Assembly: GCA_046758005.1 (NCBI GenBank)
Contig: JBHHZJ010000053.1
Coordinates: 1 to 24,207, forward strand
Direction of reading: 5' to 3'
Source of the DNA: JBHHZJ01 sp046758005
GTDB taxonomy: Bacteria > Pseudomonadota > Alphaproteobacteria > Kiloniellales > J153
DNA length: 24,207 nucleotides
Made by a program: the position numbers and the translations under genes. Each line of letters begins with the position of its first letter. Position 1 is the stretch's first letter. Positions 15,769-22,375 of this stretch are shown piece after piece. The notes beneath the pieces are model-generated. The model saw only the letters and a program-made list of their open reading frames with translations, ran no database searches and was not told where the DNA came from.

Positions 15769-16561
15769 CTTCTTTATCCGCGCGCTCATCGCCGGCCTGG
15801 GCGTCGCCGCCGTGACCGCGCCGCTCGGCTGCTTCGTGGTCTGGCGGCGCATGGCCTACTTCGGCGCCACGCTCGCGCACGGGGCCCTGCTGGGCGTGGC
15901 GCTCGGCCTCCTGCTCGGCGTCGACGTGACGCTCGGCATCGCCGCCTCCTCGGTCGCCATCGCCCTGATGGTCGTGCTGCTCCAGCGCCAGCGGCTGATC
16001 GGCAGCGACACCCTGCTCGGCATCCTGGCCCATTCCGGCCTGGCCATCGGGCTCGTCGCGCTCGGCCTGCTGGCCGGCCTGCGCGTCGACCTCATGGCCT
16101 ACCTGTTCGGCGACGTGCTCGCCGTGACGCGCGCCGACATCGCCTGGATCTACGGCGGCGGCCTGCTCGTGCTCGGGGTCCTGGCGCTGATCTGGCGCCC
16201 GCTCCTGATCATCACCCTCGACGAGGAGCTGGCGCGCGCCGAGGGGGTGCGCGTCGTCCCGGTGCAGTTCGCCTTCATGCTCACGCTCGCGGTCGTGATC
16301 GCGATCGCCATGAAGGTCGTGGGCATCCTGCTTATCGTCTCGCTGCTCATCATTCCGGCGGCGACCGCGCGGCCCTTCGCCCGGACCCCGGAGCGCATGG
16401 CGCTGCTCGCCGCCGCGCTCGGCGGCCTGTCGGTGATCGGCGGCCTGTTCGCCTCCTCGCAGTGGGACACGCCGTCGGGGCCGTCCATCGTCGTGGCCGC
16501 GACGGTCCTGTTCGCCCTCGGCCTCGCGCTCGGCACCGGGCTCGGCCGGCGCACGGCGTGA
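15758..16561 (+). CDS. znuB: Zinc ABC transporter permease
   Basis: The 267-residue inner-membrane protein of the ABC-3 permease family forms the zinc channel. Seven or eight hydrophobic segments are visible, with the conserved CFVVWRRMAYFGATLAHGALLGVALG near residues 25-50 and the coupling loop ELARAEGVRV near 157-166. LLIVSLLIIPAATARPFARTPERM is also characteristic of ZnuB/MntB proteins. Two ATG codons, 15758 and 15761, are possible and differ by one residue. The gene closes the zur-znuC-znuB operon. Zinc specificity follows from ZnuA and Zur. Confidence 0.94.
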   Translation: MMDDFFIRALIAGLGVAAVTAPLGCFVVWRRMAYFGATLAHGALLGVALGLLLGVDVTLGIAASSVAIALMVVLLQRQRLIGSDTLLGILAHSGLAIGLVALGLLAGLRVDLMAYLFGDVLAVTRADIAWIYGGGLLVLGVLALIWRPLLIITLDEELARAEGVRVVPVQFAFMLTLAVVIAIAMKVVGILLIVSLLIIPAATARPFARTPERMALLAAALGGLSVIGGLFASSQWDTPSGPSIVVAATVLFALGLALGTGLGRRTA

Positions 16562-16570
16562 ACGGCGCGG

Positions 16571-16631
16571 GGGTCGGGGCGTGTCCTCACAAACGGGATT
16601 GTGTTCGAGATTGGGGCGGCGTCCCCGACCC
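16571..16631. repeat. Nested inverted repeat after znuB
   Basis: GGGTCGGGG at 16571-16579 and CCCCGACCC at 16623-16631 are exact reverse complements separated by 43 bases. Inside them, CACAA (16588-16592) and TTGTG (16599-16603) form a smaller hairpin with a 6-base loop. It lies 10 bases after znuB, where a bidirectional end-of-transcript structure would be useful, but it has no T-run. It could equally be the remains of a repeat element. Confidence 0.45.
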
Positions 16632-16808
16632 TGTCCAACGGATGAGGAGTAGCTCAGGGTGTCGGCAAATGCGTAGGACCCCGGTCATCAAATTCCGGTC
16701 TGATGAACAGCTGCAAAAACCTTCGGAAAGTTGCTGTCCCGCCGATGTTGTGCCGGCGCGCGCGGTCGTGAAAGAGGGTTGCCAAAAAAAAGCAGTGGCG
16801 ACGCCCTT
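16632..16808. other. Non-coding stretch between znuB and desaturase
   Basis: No credible gene is seen here. The stretch is visibly less GC-rich than znuB, contains an A8 run (about 16784-16791) and GACCCCGGTC/GACCGGAATT-like partial symmetries, and has short open frames only. It may be degraded coding sequence or part of a dispersed element imported with the desaturase. Confidence 0.3.
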
Positions 16809-17849
16809 TCATTCCGCTTGCAGCGCGCGGGCCTCGGAGAACGAGACCAGCTTCCGCTGGCCTTCGTCCCAAAGTCGAAGCCTCACGCACACGAAGCTCT
16901 GCATAAGTGTCAGGCGCCCGATCTTGGCCAGCTCGGGGAAGTCGCGCAAGACCTGCGGCAGGCGATAGTACGGAATGCGGCTGCTGAGGTGATGCACATG
17001 ATGCACACCGATGTTGGCGGTGATCCAGCTCAGAACGCCGGGCAAATCGTAATGCGAGCTGCCATAGAGCGCAGCGTCGTGCGATTTCCATGCATGATTC
17101 TCGGCCCAGTAGGTATCTTCGAATTGATGCTGGACGTAGAACAGCCAAACGCCGATCGACGAGGCAAGAAGGGTGATCGGAAGTTGCACGAGCAGGAAGG
17201 GACCCGCACCAAGCAAATAGATCATGATGCCGGCCACGAGAGCTATCGCCGCATTTGTTCCCATGGCGCTGATCCAAAACCGCGAACCGGCGCGGCCAAC
17301 CCCGAGCGGTAAGCGGTTCTGGAGCAAGAAGTGGTAGGCCGGCCCGACCCCGAACATGACGAGGGGGTGGCGATAAAGACCATAAGCAATGCGACGAAAG
17401 CGCGGCAACGCCCGATACTCTCTAACAGTCAAGACGTCGATGTCGCCGATCCCGCGCTTATCGAGGTTGCCCGATGTCGCGTGGTGGATCGCATGGCTGT
17501 GCCGCCAGACATCGTACGGCGTCAGCGTCAACACCCCGAGAACACGCCCGACCCAATCATTGAAGACCCTCCGGCGGAAAAAAGCCCCGTGCCCGCAGTC
17601 GTGCTTGATCAAGAAAAGACGCACGAGGAACGCGGCCGCCGGCACGCTGATGGCAAGGGTCAGCCAGTAGCCGATCGAAAGCGCCCACCAGGCGGCCACC
17701 CAAAGCACGACAAAAGATACGTCGGTTACGATCAGCTCGAGCACGCTGCGCATGTGATCGGGCTCGCGGTATCGAGCCAGTGCCTTCAGCCAGTCACGGG
17801 CCGGCGTTAAGTTTCTCTCGGACTGTGCCTCTTGGTGCATGTAATCCAT
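16809..17849 (-). CDS. Membrane fatty acid desaturase
   Basis: This 346-residue di-iron membrane enzyme should insert a double bond into acyl chains of membrane lipids, using electrons from ferredoxin or a similar donor. All three His boxes are present: HDCGH (83-87), HSHAIHH (117-123) and HHVHH (283-287). Hydrophobic segments lie at about 38-80, 100-110 and 197-240. The HDCGH and HHVHH pattern is like the acyl-lipid delta-12/omega-6 group (DesA-like), but regiospecificity cannot be fixed from sequence. GAGG lies 10 bases before the ATG at 17849; an ATG three codons later is possible. Composition is clearly lower in G+C than flanking genes (53% in one hand-counted 60-base line), suggesting transfer. 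Confidence 0.9.
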   Translation of the reverse strand: MDYMHQEAQSERNLTPARDWLKALARYREPDHMRSVLELIVTDVSFVVLWVAAWWALSIGYWLTLAISVPAAAFLVRLFLIKHDCGHGAFFRRRVFNDWVGRVLGVLTLTPYDVWRHSHAIHHATSGNLDKRGIGDIDVLTVREYRALPRFRRIAYGLYRHPLVMFGVGPAYHFLLQNRLPLGVGRAGSRFWISAMGTNAAIALVAGIMIYLLGAGPFLLVQLPITLLASSIGVWLFYVQHQFEDTYWAENHAWKSHDAALYGSSHYDLPGVLSWITANIGVHHVHHLSSRIPYYRLPQVLRDFPELAKIGRLTLMQSFVCVRLRLWDEGQRKLVSFSEARALQAE

Positions 17850-17896
17850 TCGATTGGAGCCTCATCCCATTGTGAACATCGAATAATCGAGAAAAT

Positions 17897-17925
17897 TCAA
17901 TAAGTCAGTAGGCAAACCCGATCAA
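17897..17925 (-). promoter_or_regulatory. Candidate promoter for the desaturase gene
   Basis: On the minus strand TTGATC (17920-17925) and TATTGA (17897-17902) are spaced by 17 bases in an AT-rich stretch 48 bases upstream of the ATG. The -10 match is modest, and other pairings in this AT-rich stretch are possible. Confidence 0.25.
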
Positions 17926-17959
17926 TCGATATGTCCGTTATTGTTAATATGGCGATCGG

Positions 17960-18124
17960 CGGTCCTCCGGACCGTGACGGTCTCACGTCTGCGGGACCCT
18001 CGAAAGCGGCCCCGTCACGGGGACAAGAAAGGGGAGCCCAAAACCGGCATTTGGCTTCGAGCCCCGATGTTCCTCTACGATGCTTCTCGGAACTTCGGGC
18101 CTTCGTGCCTTCGTGGTGAAAAAA
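17960..18124. repeat. Structured, probably dispersed repeat element
   Basis: Several palindromes are packed here: CGGTCC-TCC-GGACCG (17960-17974), and CCGTGACGG (17972-17980), whose exact reverse complement CCGTCACGG occurs at 18012-18020, each sitting in its own small hairpin. The end at 18093-18124, read on the minus strand, is a run of near-tandem CACGAAGGC units after a T-run and TTCACCACGAAGG. Sequences of this form (translated FTTKARR...EEHRGS) recur in intergenic regions of many proteobacterial genomes. I see no gene in it. It separates the desaturase from the M20 gene. Confidence 0.5.
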
Positions 18125-18137
18125 CCCGGCAGGCCCC

Positions 18138-19334
18138 TCACCCCGCCTTCGGCAACGTGGTCTCGACCAGCTTGGCCCAGTAGCTGGCGCCGATGAGCGC
18201 GATCTCGTCGTTGAAGTCGTAGCGCGGGTTGTGCACGGCGCAGCCCCCCGGCCCGCCTTCCGTCCCGTTGCCCAGCCAGATGTAGCACCCGGGCCTGGTC
18301 TCCAGCATGTAGGCGAAGTCCTCCGAGCCCATGAGCGGCGGGGCGCCGAGCTTGACGTTCGGCTCGCCCACCACCTGGGCCGCGACCTCGGCCGCGATCC
18401 CGGTCTCGCGCTCGGTGTTGACGAGGGTCGGGTAGCGCCGCTCGTAGCGGAACGTCATGGTCGCGCCGTACGCCGCGCAGACGCCTTCGGCGATGCGCCG
18501 GATCTCGGTCTCGATCAGGTCGCGCACCTCGGGCTTGAAGCATCGCGCCGTGCCGCGGAGGGCGACCTGCTCCGGGATCACGTTCCAGGTGTCGCCGGCG
18601 TGGATCTGGGTGACGCTGACGACCACGGAGTCCAGCGGGTCGGCCCGCCGGCTGGCGATGGTCTGCAGGCCGGTGACGATCTGGGCGGCGATCACGATGG
18701 GATCGTTGCCCAGGTGCGGCATGGCGCCGTGCGTGCCGCTTCCGGTCACCGTGATCTCGAAGATGTCGAAGGCCGCCATCGCCGGCCCGGCGCGCAGGCC
18801 GATCTGGCCGACCGGCGTGCCCGGCATGTTGTGCAGGCCGTAGACCGCCTCGACGGGAAAGCGGTCGAACAGGCCCTCCTCGACCATGACCCGGCCGCCG
18901 CCCTCGTTCTCCTCGGCCGGCTGAAAGATGAAGCACACGGTGCCGTCGAAGTTGCGCGTCTCCGCCAGGTACTTGGCCGCGCCCAGCAGCATGGCCGTGT
19001 GCCCGTCGTGGCCGCAGGCGTGCATCTTGCCGTCGTGCCGGGAGCGGTGCGCGAAGTCGTTCAGCTCGTGGATGTGCAGGGCGTCCATGTCGGCGCGCAG
19101 GCCGATGGCGCGGCCGGGGTTGCCTTTGGCCTCGCCGCCGGCGCCGTGCAGCACCCCAACCACGCCGGTGGTGGCCAGGCCGCGGTGCACCTCGATGCCC
19201 CATTCGGCCAGTTTGGCGGCGACGAAATCGGACGTGCGGCGCTCCTCGAAGGCGGTCTCGGGATGCGCGTGGACGTCCCGGCGCCAGGCCGTCATTTCGT
19301 CGTGGAACTGGGCGATCCGGTTGATGATGGGCAT
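18138..19334 (-). CDS. M20-family amidohydrolase/peptidase (hippurate-hydrolase type)
   Basis: This 398-residue di-metal hydrolase cleaves N-acyl or peptide bonds of small substrates such as N-acyl amino acids or dipeptides. Metal ligands of the IAA-amino-acid/hippurate hydrolase group are all visible: Cys107 and His109 in HACGHDGHTAML, Glu141-Glu142 in QPAEENEGGG, His168 in LHNMPG and His368 in VHNPRYDFND. The dimerisation domain lies between about 185 and 300 (VTGSGTHGAMPHLGNDPI). There is no signal peptide, so it acts in the cytoplasm. GGAGC lies about 8 bases before the ATG. It follows the universal stress protein and the peptide-type ABC genes on the same strand, so it may process imported peptides or acylated amino acids. 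The exact substrate is unknown. Confidence 0.92.
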   Translation of the reverse strand: MPIINRIAQFHDEMTAWRRDVHAHPETAFEERRTSDFVAAKLAEWGIEVHRGLATTGVVGVLHGAGGEAKGNPGRAIGLRADMDALHIHELNDFAHRSRHDGKMHACGHDGHTAMLLGAAKYLAETRNFDGTVCFIFQPAEENEGGGRVMVEEGLFDRFPVEAVYGLHNMPGTPVGQIGLRAGPAMAAFDIFEITVTGSGTHGAMPHLGNDPIVIAAQIVTGLQTIASRRADPLDSVVVSVTQIHAGDTWNVIPEQVALRGTARCFKPEVRDLIETEIRRIAEGVCAAYGATMTFRYERRYPTLVNTERETGIAAEVAAQVVGEPNVKLGAPPLMGSEDFAYMLETRPGCYIWLGNGTEGGPGGCAVHNPRYDFNDEIALIGASYWAKLVETTLPKAG

Positions 19335-19400
19335 CGGCGGCGCTCCTGGCGCGGTCTCGCGGCAAACCGCGGAGGAGCCTAACCGCGCCCCGGCGCCCGA

Positions 19401-20237
19401 TCAATGGGACATGAGAACCGGCACCGTCATCTGCTCGAAGATCTGCCGGGTCGTGCCGCCCAGCACCCACTCGCGCAGGCGCGAATGCCCGTAGGCGCCC
19501 ATGACCAGCAGGTCGATCGCCTCGTCGGCCAGGCGCGACAGCAGGGCGTCGGCGACGGTCAGCTCCTTGGCGTCGATTTGCTGCGCCTCCACCTTGATGC
19601 CGTGGCGCGCCAGGTGCAGCGAGATGTCGGCGCCGGGCTCCTGGCCGTGGTCGCCCTTGCGCGGATTGATCACGAGCACGACGACGGACCCGGCCCGCTC
19701 CAGCATGGGCATGGCGTCGCCCACGGCGCGCGCCGCCTCGCGCCCGGCGTCCCAGGCGACCATGACCCGTTCGCCGAGGGTCTTGCCGGCTCCGATGTAC
19801 GGGATCACCAGCGCCGGCCGGCCGCTCGACAGGACGACGTCCTCGGCGACGTCGCCTTCGACATCGCCGCGCTCGTCGGGTTCGCGCTGCCCCAGGATGA
19901 CGAGGTCCGCGTAGCGGGCGTGCCGCGCGATGACCTCGGGGACGCTCGTGGCCGGACACCGCGCGGTGCGGCAGTCGGCGCTCAGGCCGGCCCGCTCGAC
20001 GGCCGCGGTGAAGCGGGCCTCGGCGGACGCGATGCGCTCGTCGAGCTGGTCCCGCAGGGTGGCCAGGAAATGCGGCGGGACCTCGGCGCGCAGGTTGGCC
20101 GGCAGGACCGGGTCGACGCCGACGTAGAGGCCGGTCAGGTGCGCCCCGTGCGCCCGGGCGAGCGCGATGGCCGCCGCGAGACGGCCCTCCGCGGCCTTGC
20201 CGTCGTCGATGTGGACGAGAAGGTTCCTGTAGGTCAT
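19401..20237 (-). CDS. Universal stress protein with two UspA domains
   Basis: The 278-residue cytosolic protein is a tandem of two UspA folds. Domain 1 (about 1-148) starts YRNLLVHIDDGKAAEGRLAAA and ends near RPALVIPY. Domain 2 (about 149-278) starts RVMVAWDAGREAARAV and ends TVPVLMSH. Domain 2 has a near-complete ATP-binding motif, G-2x-G-9x-G (GAYGHSRLREWVLGG), although the residue after the last Gly is Gly rather than Ser/Thr. Domain 1 has ILGQREPDERGD at the same place and has lost the motif. The ATG at 20237 with GAGGAG upstream starts exactly at the first beta strand; the in-frame upstream extension is Arg-rich and implausible. It lies 142 bases after the permease gene and 66 bases before the M20 gene. 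Confidence 0.9.
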   Translation of the reverse strand: MTYRNLLVHIDDGKAAEGRLAAAIALARAHGAHLTGLYVGVDPVLPANLRAEVPPHFLATLRDQLDERIASAEARFTAAVERAGLSADCRTARCPATSVPEVIARHARYADLVILGQREPDERGDVEGDVAEDVVLSSGRPALVIPYIGAGKTLGERVMVAWDAGREAARAVGDAMPMLERAGSVVVLVINPRKGDHGQEPGADISLHLARHGIKVEAQQIDAKELTVADALLSRLADEAIDLLVMGAYGHSRLREWVLGGTTRQIFEQMTVPVLMSH

Positions 20238-20379
20238 GTCGCGGCGTCTCCTCGCAAGCCGGCGGCCGCCCCTTCGCTCCGCCGGCGCTCCTCGGCCACG
20301 ACACATGCCACGAGCCGCCGCCCGAGACAATGACCTGGGTCAAGTCGCCGAAGGCGGCCAGCACCGCCCGCGCGCCGTC

Positions 20380-21303
20380 TCAGCGCAGCTTCGGATTGAG
20401 CGCGTCGCGCAGCCAGTCGCCGAGCAGGTTGACCGCGAGCACCAGGATCGCGAGCGCGGCCCCGGGAAACGCCGTGATCCACCATTCGCCGGAGAACAGG
20501 AAATCGTTGCCGACCCGGATCAGCGTGCCGAGCGAGGGTTCGGTGGGCGGTATGCCGACCCCGAGAAAGGACAGGGTCGCCTCCAGGATGACCGCGATCG
20601 CCAGGTGGATGGTGGCGATCACCAGGACCGGGCCCATCACGTTGGGCAGCACATGGCGCAGCATGATGAGCGCGGGGGAGATGCCGATCACGCGGGCGGC
20701 CTGCACGTACTCCTTCGATTTCTCGACCATCGTCGAGGCACGCACGGTGCGCGCGTACTGGGGCCAGCCGGAGACGCCGATCGACAGGATGACGACGTAG
20801 ACGGCGAGCTGATCGAGCATGTAGACGGGAAGGACGCCGCGCAGGACCCCGTCGATCAAGAGGGCGATGAGGATGGCCGGAAAGCTGAGCTGGATCTCGG
20901 CCGCGCGCATGAGGACGCCGTCCAGGAAACCGCCGAGGTAGCCGCTGAGCAGGCCCAGGATCACGCCCAGCGTGCCGGCGAAGAGCACCGAAGCGAAACC
21001 CACGCCCAACGACAGTCGGGAGCCGTAGATGATGGTCGAGAAAATGTCGCGTCCCTGGTCGTCGGTGCCCAGCAGGTAGCTCGCCGATCCGTCCTCGTAC
21101 CAAACCGGCGGCGTGAAGGCGTCCAGCAGCGACAGACTCGCCAGGTCGTAGGGGTTGTGCGGGGCGATGAGCGGGGCGAAGAGCGCGGCGGCGGTGAACA
21201 GCGCGGTGACGACGGCCGCGCCCATGGTCACCGGCGAGCGCCGGAAACTGTACAGCAGGTCGCTCCCGCGGAACCGGCCCCAGCTTTCGGCGATGTAGGT
21301 CAC
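20380..21303 (-). CDS. Peptide-type ABC transporter permease (DppC/OppC-like)
   Basis: The 307-residue inner-membrane permease pairs with the DppB-like protein. It has an N-terminal OppC_N-like region (RGSDLLYSFRRSPVTMGAAVV, then a helix and LIAPHNPYDL) and the family signature LLGTDDQGRDIFSTIIYGSRLSLGVG near residues 82-107. The coupling loop is EYVQAARVIGISPALIMLRHVLPN. About six helices are visible. Start is GTG at 21303, preceded by GAGGGGG partly overlapping the stop codon of the upstream permease 14 bases away, which implies coupled translation. Family members carry dipeptides, oligopeptides, nickel, glutathione or opines, so the substrate is open. No ATPase gene follows. Confidence 0.9.
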   Translation of the reverse strand: MTYIAESWGRFRGSDLLYSFRRSPVTMGAAVVTALFTAAALFAPLIAPHNPYDLASLSLLDAFTPPVWYEDGSASYLLGTDDQGRDIFSTIIYGSRLSLGVGFASVLFAGTLGVILGLLSGYLGGFLDGVLMRAAEIQLSFPAILIALLIDGVLRGVLPVYMLDQLAVYVVILSIGVSGWPQYARTVRASTMVEKSKEYVQAARVIGISPALIMLRHVLPNVMGPVLVIATIHLAIAVILEATLSFLGVGIPPTEPSLGTLIRVGNDFLFSGEWWITAFPGAALAILVLAVNLLGDWLRDALNPKLR

Positions 21304-21317
21304 GGGCGCCTGCCCCC

Positions 21318-22310
21318 TCAACCCGGATGCCCGCCGGCCACCGGACGGTCGATGCGCAGGCGCGGGTCGATCGCGTAATACAGAAGATCGACGATGAGGT
21401 TGATGAGCACGAACATGAACGCGACCAGGAGCAGGTAGGCGGCCATCACCGGGATGTCGACGCTGACCACGGCCTGCAGGAACTGGTAGCCCATGCCGGG
21501 CCACTGGAACACCGTTTCGGTGATGATGGCGAACGCGATGATCGAGCCGAGTTGCAGCCCCGTGACCGTGACCACGGGCACCAGCGTGTTCTTCAACGCG
21601 TGGCCGAAGTTGATCGCCCGGTTGCTCAGGCCCCGGGCGCGCGCGAACCTGATGTAGTCGGTGCGCAGGACCTCGAGCATCTCCGAGCGCACAAGGCGCA
21701 TGATGAGCGTCATCTGGAACAGCCCGAGGGTGATCGACGGCAGGATCAGGGCCTTCAGGCCGCTCGCGGATAACAGTCCGGTCGACCACCAACCGATCCG
21801 GACCACCTCGCCCCTGCCGGATGAGGGCAACCAGCCGAGGATTACGGCGAAACCGTAGATCAGCAGGATGCCGACCAGGAACGGCGGCAGCGAGATCCCG
21901 ACCAGGGAAATCGTCTGGAACACCCGGCTCAGCCAGTCGTCCCGATGAAGCCCGCTGTAGACGCCCATGGGGATGCCGACCGCGAGGGCGAAGATCGCCG
22001 AGATGAAGCTGAGCTCGAGGGTCGCGGGCAGGCGCTCGCTGAACAGCTCCATCACCGGCCGGCGCTGCCGATAGGACACGCCGAACTCGCCGAAGGCGGC
22101 GTTGCGGACGAACCGCGCGAACTGCACGACCATCGGGTCGTTGAGGCCCAGCCGTTCGCGCAATTCCTCCCGTTCATCCACCGTGGTGTCCTGGCCGACC
22201 ATGGCGAGGATGGGGTCGCCGACGTACCGGAACAGCGAAAACGCGATCAGGGCGACCGTCAACATGACGACGACCGACTGCAGCAACCGGCGGACGATAT
22301 ACGCGATCAC
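21318..22310 (-). CDS. Peptide-type ABC transporter permease (DppB/OppB-like)
   Basis: The 330-residue permease starts with the typical YIVRRLLQSVVVMLTVALIAFSLFR helix, followed by GDPILAMVG and a periplasmic segment (LRERLGLNDPMVVQFARFV) typical of DppB/GsiC proteins. Four to five further helices and the coupling loop DYIRFARARGLSNRAINFGHALKN are visible, ending in VDLLYYAIDPRLR. Start is GTG at 22310, with GAGGG about 8 bases upstream. It follows the binding-protein gene by 65 bases, a gap filled by a strong hairpin, and is coupled to the second permease gene. Substrate specificity is set mainly by the binding protein. Confidence 0.9.
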   Translation of the reverse strand: MIAYIVRRLLQSVVVMLTVALIAFSLFRYVGDPILAMVGQDTTVDEREELRERLGLNDPMVVQFARFVRNAAFGEFGVSYRQRRPVMELFSERLPATLELSFISAIFALAVGIPMGVYSGLHRDDWLSRVFQTISLVGISLPPFLVGILLIYGFAVILGWLPSSGRGEVVRIGWWSTGLLSASGLKALILPSITLGLFQMTLIMRLVRSEMLEVLRTDYIRFARARGLSNRAINFGHALKNTLVPVVTVTGLQLGSIIAFAIITETVFQWPGMGYQFLQAVVSVDIPVMAAYLLLVAFMFVLINLIVDLLYYAIDPRLRIDRPVAGGHPG

Positions 22311-22322
22311 CGGCCAAACCCT

Positions 22323-22360
22323 CGGATGAAACGGCCCGGGCGCGAGGCCCGGGCCATCCG
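22323..22360 (-). other. Strong intercistronic hairpin between binding-protein and permease genes
   Basis: GGCCCGGGC (22333-22341) and GCCCGGGCC (22347-22355) form a perfect 9-base stem with a 5-base loop. CGGAT (22323-22327) and ATCCG (22356-22360) can extend it with a 5-base bulge. It fills the gap after the binding-protein gene and has no T-run. A likely role is stabilising the upstream message or partly stopping transcription before the permease genes. Confidence 0.6.
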
Positions 22361-22375
22361 GTCACGCCACCGGCG

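Noticed and set aside
16562..18137. Insertion sequence around the desaturase
   Set aside because: No transposase gene and no matching terminal inverted repeats with target duplication were found at both ends; only local palindromes are seen.
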